This document shows, piece by piece, positions 61,823 to 64,000 of a DNA stretch of 64,000 nucleotides. The notes under the pieces were generated by a model. It had not been told where the DNA came from and did not search any database. It worked only from the letters and a program-made list of their open reading frames with translations. The stretch comes from Verrucomicrobiota bacterium (GTDB lineage: Bacteria > Verrucomicrobiota > Verrucomicrobiia > Verrucomicrobiales > Verrucomicrobiaceae). The DNA is taken from contig JANYCZ010000055.1 of the NCBI GenBank assembly GCA_025360015.1, positions 58,791 through 122,790 of the forward strand, given 5' to 3'. Numbering within the stretch: position 1 is the stretch's first letter; the number at the start of each line of letters is the position of its first letter. Both the position numbers and the translations under genes were made by a program.

Positions 61823-63307
61823 TCAGTCTTGCGGGCCTTTCAGCCACTCAATGAAAACACCGGTTTGAGAGGGCAGATCCAGGTATTCTTTGCTCAGACA
61901 CTGCCAGAGGGCTTTCCGCTCTTGGCGGGAGAGCCGGTTGTCCGGAGGCATCAGGCCGCGCTCGATCATGGTTTGCACGATGCTTTGGCGCGATTCAAAC
62001 GAGTCCACCTCCTGCGCCGTCCTGGCCGCCTGCATGTAGTTGATGGGGGCAAAGTCCTTGTGGCATGAGCTGCATTCCATCGCCTTGCGGATTCTGGCGT
62101 AGGAGGCGGAACCAATGCCCGTCCCGGCCGCTGCGGCGGCGAGGAAGGCGTCTAAACGCGGGCGGTGCTGCGGTCCCATGCTAGGTCCGTAGGCTGCGGC
62201 CAGCTGCCGGCCGAAATCAGGCGGGCCATACGCTTTGATCAATTCATTGATGGATCCCAGGCTGCTGGGGGCATTCGCCGGCTTCTCGATCAAGGCCCCG
62301 GAGGGAGCGAAGGCATACTCGACCTTGGGGTGGATGGGGATCACCGCCGCTTTGTGACAGTCGTAGCAATTCTCGCTCTTGTGCGGCGAATCGGATGGCA
62401 GACGGACCACGGCGGTGGGCGTGATTTTTCCCGTGGCCGCATCTTTCAACCGCATGAAATCCAGGCCGTAGGTGGCGACCTTGCCGGGGGCCTTGGCCGG
62501 GCGATGCGTGGCAATGACCGAGACGCTGAGGATTTCTGTGGCGGGATCCATCTCCGGCGTGGCAATGGCAAAGAGCACCCATTGGTCGATCGTGCCGCCA
62601 TCGGGTGCGGGCAGGTTCGGGATGAGCACCAGCATCCGGCCGTAGGTGATCGTGTCCACTGACAGGATGAATTGCGAGCGAAAGGGAACCACCTTCCAGC
62701 GATTCGCCAACGGCAGGCGGGCATTCGCCGCCTCGATCTGGTCCACCGCGTCCTTGTAGGTGGCAGGGGTGGACATGTGCTGCAGAAACTCGGGCGATTT
62801 CAGCAAGGGCGGCAGCTCTGCGAAAGGAATGGCGTAGTCATAGTAATCGCGGTCGGATATTTCCATTCCCAGCGCATGCGTCGGCTGGTCCTCGGCATCG
62901 CGCAGGGCCATCCAGTGCTGCGCTTTGACGAAGGCCACAAACGGCCCCATGGCCCTGCCCAGGTCCGTCGTGGGAGCAAATAGATCGGGTTTGGCACGAA
63001 GGACGGCCTCGATGCCTGCATACGCGGCGGCCGAACGCTCGACGACCTGATCCTTGCACAGCAGCATCTCGCCATTCAAAGGAAAGGTGGGCTGCAGGAT
63101 GCGGCTTATTTCGGCATCCCGCCACTGCCGCCACTCCACCGGCAGCCAATGGATCTGCGGCAGCGCCAAGGGGGCCGGAGCAGCCACGGCGGCCGCAGTG
63201 CAGTTGTCCGTACCCGAGCCGCCCCGAGCCGCTGGAATGACGACCGCCGCCAGCAAGCTGACCACCACCGCCACTGCGGCTGAGTTTACGTGAGGCAGGG
63301 CCATCAT
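61823..63307 (-). CDS. Exported diheme cytochrome c-type protein
   Basis: The 494-residue protein has an N-terminal membrane/signal segment (VAVVVSLLAAVVIPAARGGS). It has two heme c sites, C-Y-D-C-H at 314-318 and C-S-S-C-H at 412-416. Both are followed by Lys and then a loop with a possible Met ligand (GLMPPDN for the second). Residues about 50-310 are a large beta-rich domain with no family I recognise. Cytochromes with such N-terminal extensions act in periplasmic electron transfer or as peroxidase/dehydrogenase partners. No obvious partner gene is adjacent. The start could equally be Met2 (63304). Confidence 0.85.
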   Translation of the reverse strand: MMALPHVNSAAVAVVVSLLAAVVIPAARGGSGTDNCTAAAVAAPAPLALPQIHWLPVEWRQWRDAEISRILQPTFPLNGEMLLCKDQVVERSAAAYAGIEAVLRAKPDLFAPTTDLGRAMGPFVAFVKAQHWMALRDAEDQPTHALGMEISDRDYYDYAIPFAELPPLLKSPEFLQHMSTPATYKDAVDQIEAANARLPLANRWKVVPFRSQFILSVDTITYGRMLVLIPNLPAPDGGTIDQWVLFAIATPEMDPATEILSVSVIATHRPAKAPGKVATYGLDFMRLKDAATGKITPTAVVRLPSDSPHKSENCYDCHKAAVIPIHPKVEYAFAPSGALIEKPANAPSSLGSINELIKAYGPPDFGRQLAAAYGPSMGPQHRPRLDAFLAAAAAGTGIGSASYARIRKAMECSSCHKDFAPINYMQAARTAQEVDSFESRQSIVQTMIERGLMPPDNRLSRQERKALWQCLSKEYLDLPSQTGVFIEWLKGPQD

Positions 63308-63462
63308 CCTGCTTCGTAGGCTGAGCGCCCCGTCACTTCAATGGAAAACATGGCACCCTCTGCCGCCACGGGTGGCGGGGATGAATCCCTCGTCCCGATC
63401 GAGAACGCGAGGCATCTCGACGCAACTTCATCAGGGCTCGCTGGGAATGCTTAACGCTAACG

Positions 63463-64000
63463 GTGTCCAAAGCTCCAGGCGCAAAACTGCGTCTGGCGGC
63501 GCTTGCGCAAGCATTGCAGCGCATCTCGCAGGTTCGTTTTTTGGCAGGCACCGGGGGTTGACGCCCCTCTCTCCACCCGCTTTTTCACCCCGCTGCTCGA
63601 TCTTCTGGGCACCTGCACAAAACAGCGGCACTGCCCCGAACTCTCCGACTCCCACTGGCTGCGCCTGGGCATTCAGCGTTGCCTCCAGCAGCAGACCAGC
63701 GGCAGGGGCTTTCTGCAAACCCTTGCCGTGATAGCCGCCGAGTGCCGCCCCGACAACTCCCACTTTTTCGAGTCGCTCAAAAGCCAGCGCCGCCTCTCCC
63801 TGTGTGCCGAGGTCAACGCCCGGCTCTGCGCCCGCGCGCGCAAGGTGCTGCCCGATGCCCTGGCAGCGTTCCCCTCGCTGGCCAGCTACGATGTGCATGC
63901 CGGGGACGGCCACTTCCATGCCCATGCCACGCATGATCCTGTCGGCTCCAAAGGCGTCCGCTATGCCGTGGGTCATCTTTACAGCCGCAACCTGCGCACC
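63463..64000 (+). mobile_element. IS4-like transposase, 5' portion, with a +1 frame change and cut by the window end
   Basis: A first frame from GTG 63463 reads APGAKLRLAALAQALQRISQ then VRFLAGTGG and meets TGA at 63559-63561. At the G tract 63553-63557 the frame +1 to it opens without stop to the window end and continues the family: STRFFTPLLDLLGTCTK, CPELSDSHWLRLGIQRCLQQ, then YDVHAGDGHFHAHATHDP and YAVGHLYSRNL. The Asp-containing block looks like the DDE-type start of IS4-family enzymes. Either an indel or a +1 recoding at GGGGG precedes TGA. The left terminal repeat cannot be fixed from one end. Confidence 0.7.

Overview
The window looks like a piece of a high-GC Verrucomicrobiota chromosome, closest in style to Prosthecobacter/Verrucomicrobium-type organisms. 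The evidence is the mix of families: seven exported formylglycine-type sulfatases, DUF1080, DUF4838, SHD1-like domains, PQQ-type propellers with EF-hands, BNR sialidases, Tat-exported PhoD-like and FAD proteins. Start codons also often lack a Shine-Dalgarno sequence. Both window edges cut genes: an alginate-lyase-like gene on the left and a transposase on the right. I saw no rRNA, tRNA or CRISPR array. Family names come from reading the sequences, not from searches.

Layout. 1-9.7 kb: end of a polysaccharide lyase, three dispersed paralogous Gly/Tyr-rich lipoproteins (373, 8923, 9484), an FAD oxidoreductase with a small Tat-like partner, a TonB-dependent receptor, a DUF4832-like/SHD1 protein, a flavin monooxygenase and an esterase. 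9.8-17.3 kb: OpgH glucosyltransferase with a coupled small membrane protein, an SHD1-metallopeptidase, an antitoxin-like orphan, a TPR protein, a polytopic membrane protein and a DEAD-box helicase. 17.4-29.9 kb: a co-directional run of five sulfatases, a CPBP protease, an EF-hand protein, a sialidase and a PQQ-propeller/EF-hand protein. This is an exported machinery for sulfated glycans.

30-38.5 kb: monomeric isocitrate dehydrogenase, an AHSA1-type protein, a sialidase-SGNH fusion, a PhoD-like phosphatase and an alpha/beta hydrolase. 38.5-40.7 kb: a heme/nitric-oxide flavoured locus that looks partly decayed. It holds a truncated globin separated from a YHS domain by one in-frame TAA, a frameshifted NnrS-like remnant and a TIGR04053-type radical SAM/SPASM protein. 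40.7-53.2 kb: two more sulfatases, a beta-helix protein, an SDR, DUF1080, a Tat-exported amine oxidase, a large DUF4838 protein, an esterase and a small membrane protein.

53.5-57.6 kb: two histidine kinases (CHASE3-PAS-PAS-HK-REC, and an RsbRD-like N-terminus with HK) and an HMA-like small protein. 57.7-61.2 kb: a stress-type glycine-zipper protein, a BON protein, and the most striking pair of the window: a Cache-HAMP membrane sensor without output domain, overlapping by 4 nt with a prokaryotic pentameric ligand-gated ion channel. 61.8-63.3 kb: a diheme cytochrome c. 63.5 kb to the end: an IS transposase whose frame changes at a G tract.

The sulfatases, sialidases, esterases, SGNH and DUF1080/DUF4838 proteins probably work together in the periplasm or outer membrane on complex sulfated, acylated glycans. 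The small non-coding repeats (covarying CCTTGTT hairpins, a nested GCAGAG inverted repeat, a GAGTGCCATTCA element) sit between genes and look like genome-wide families.
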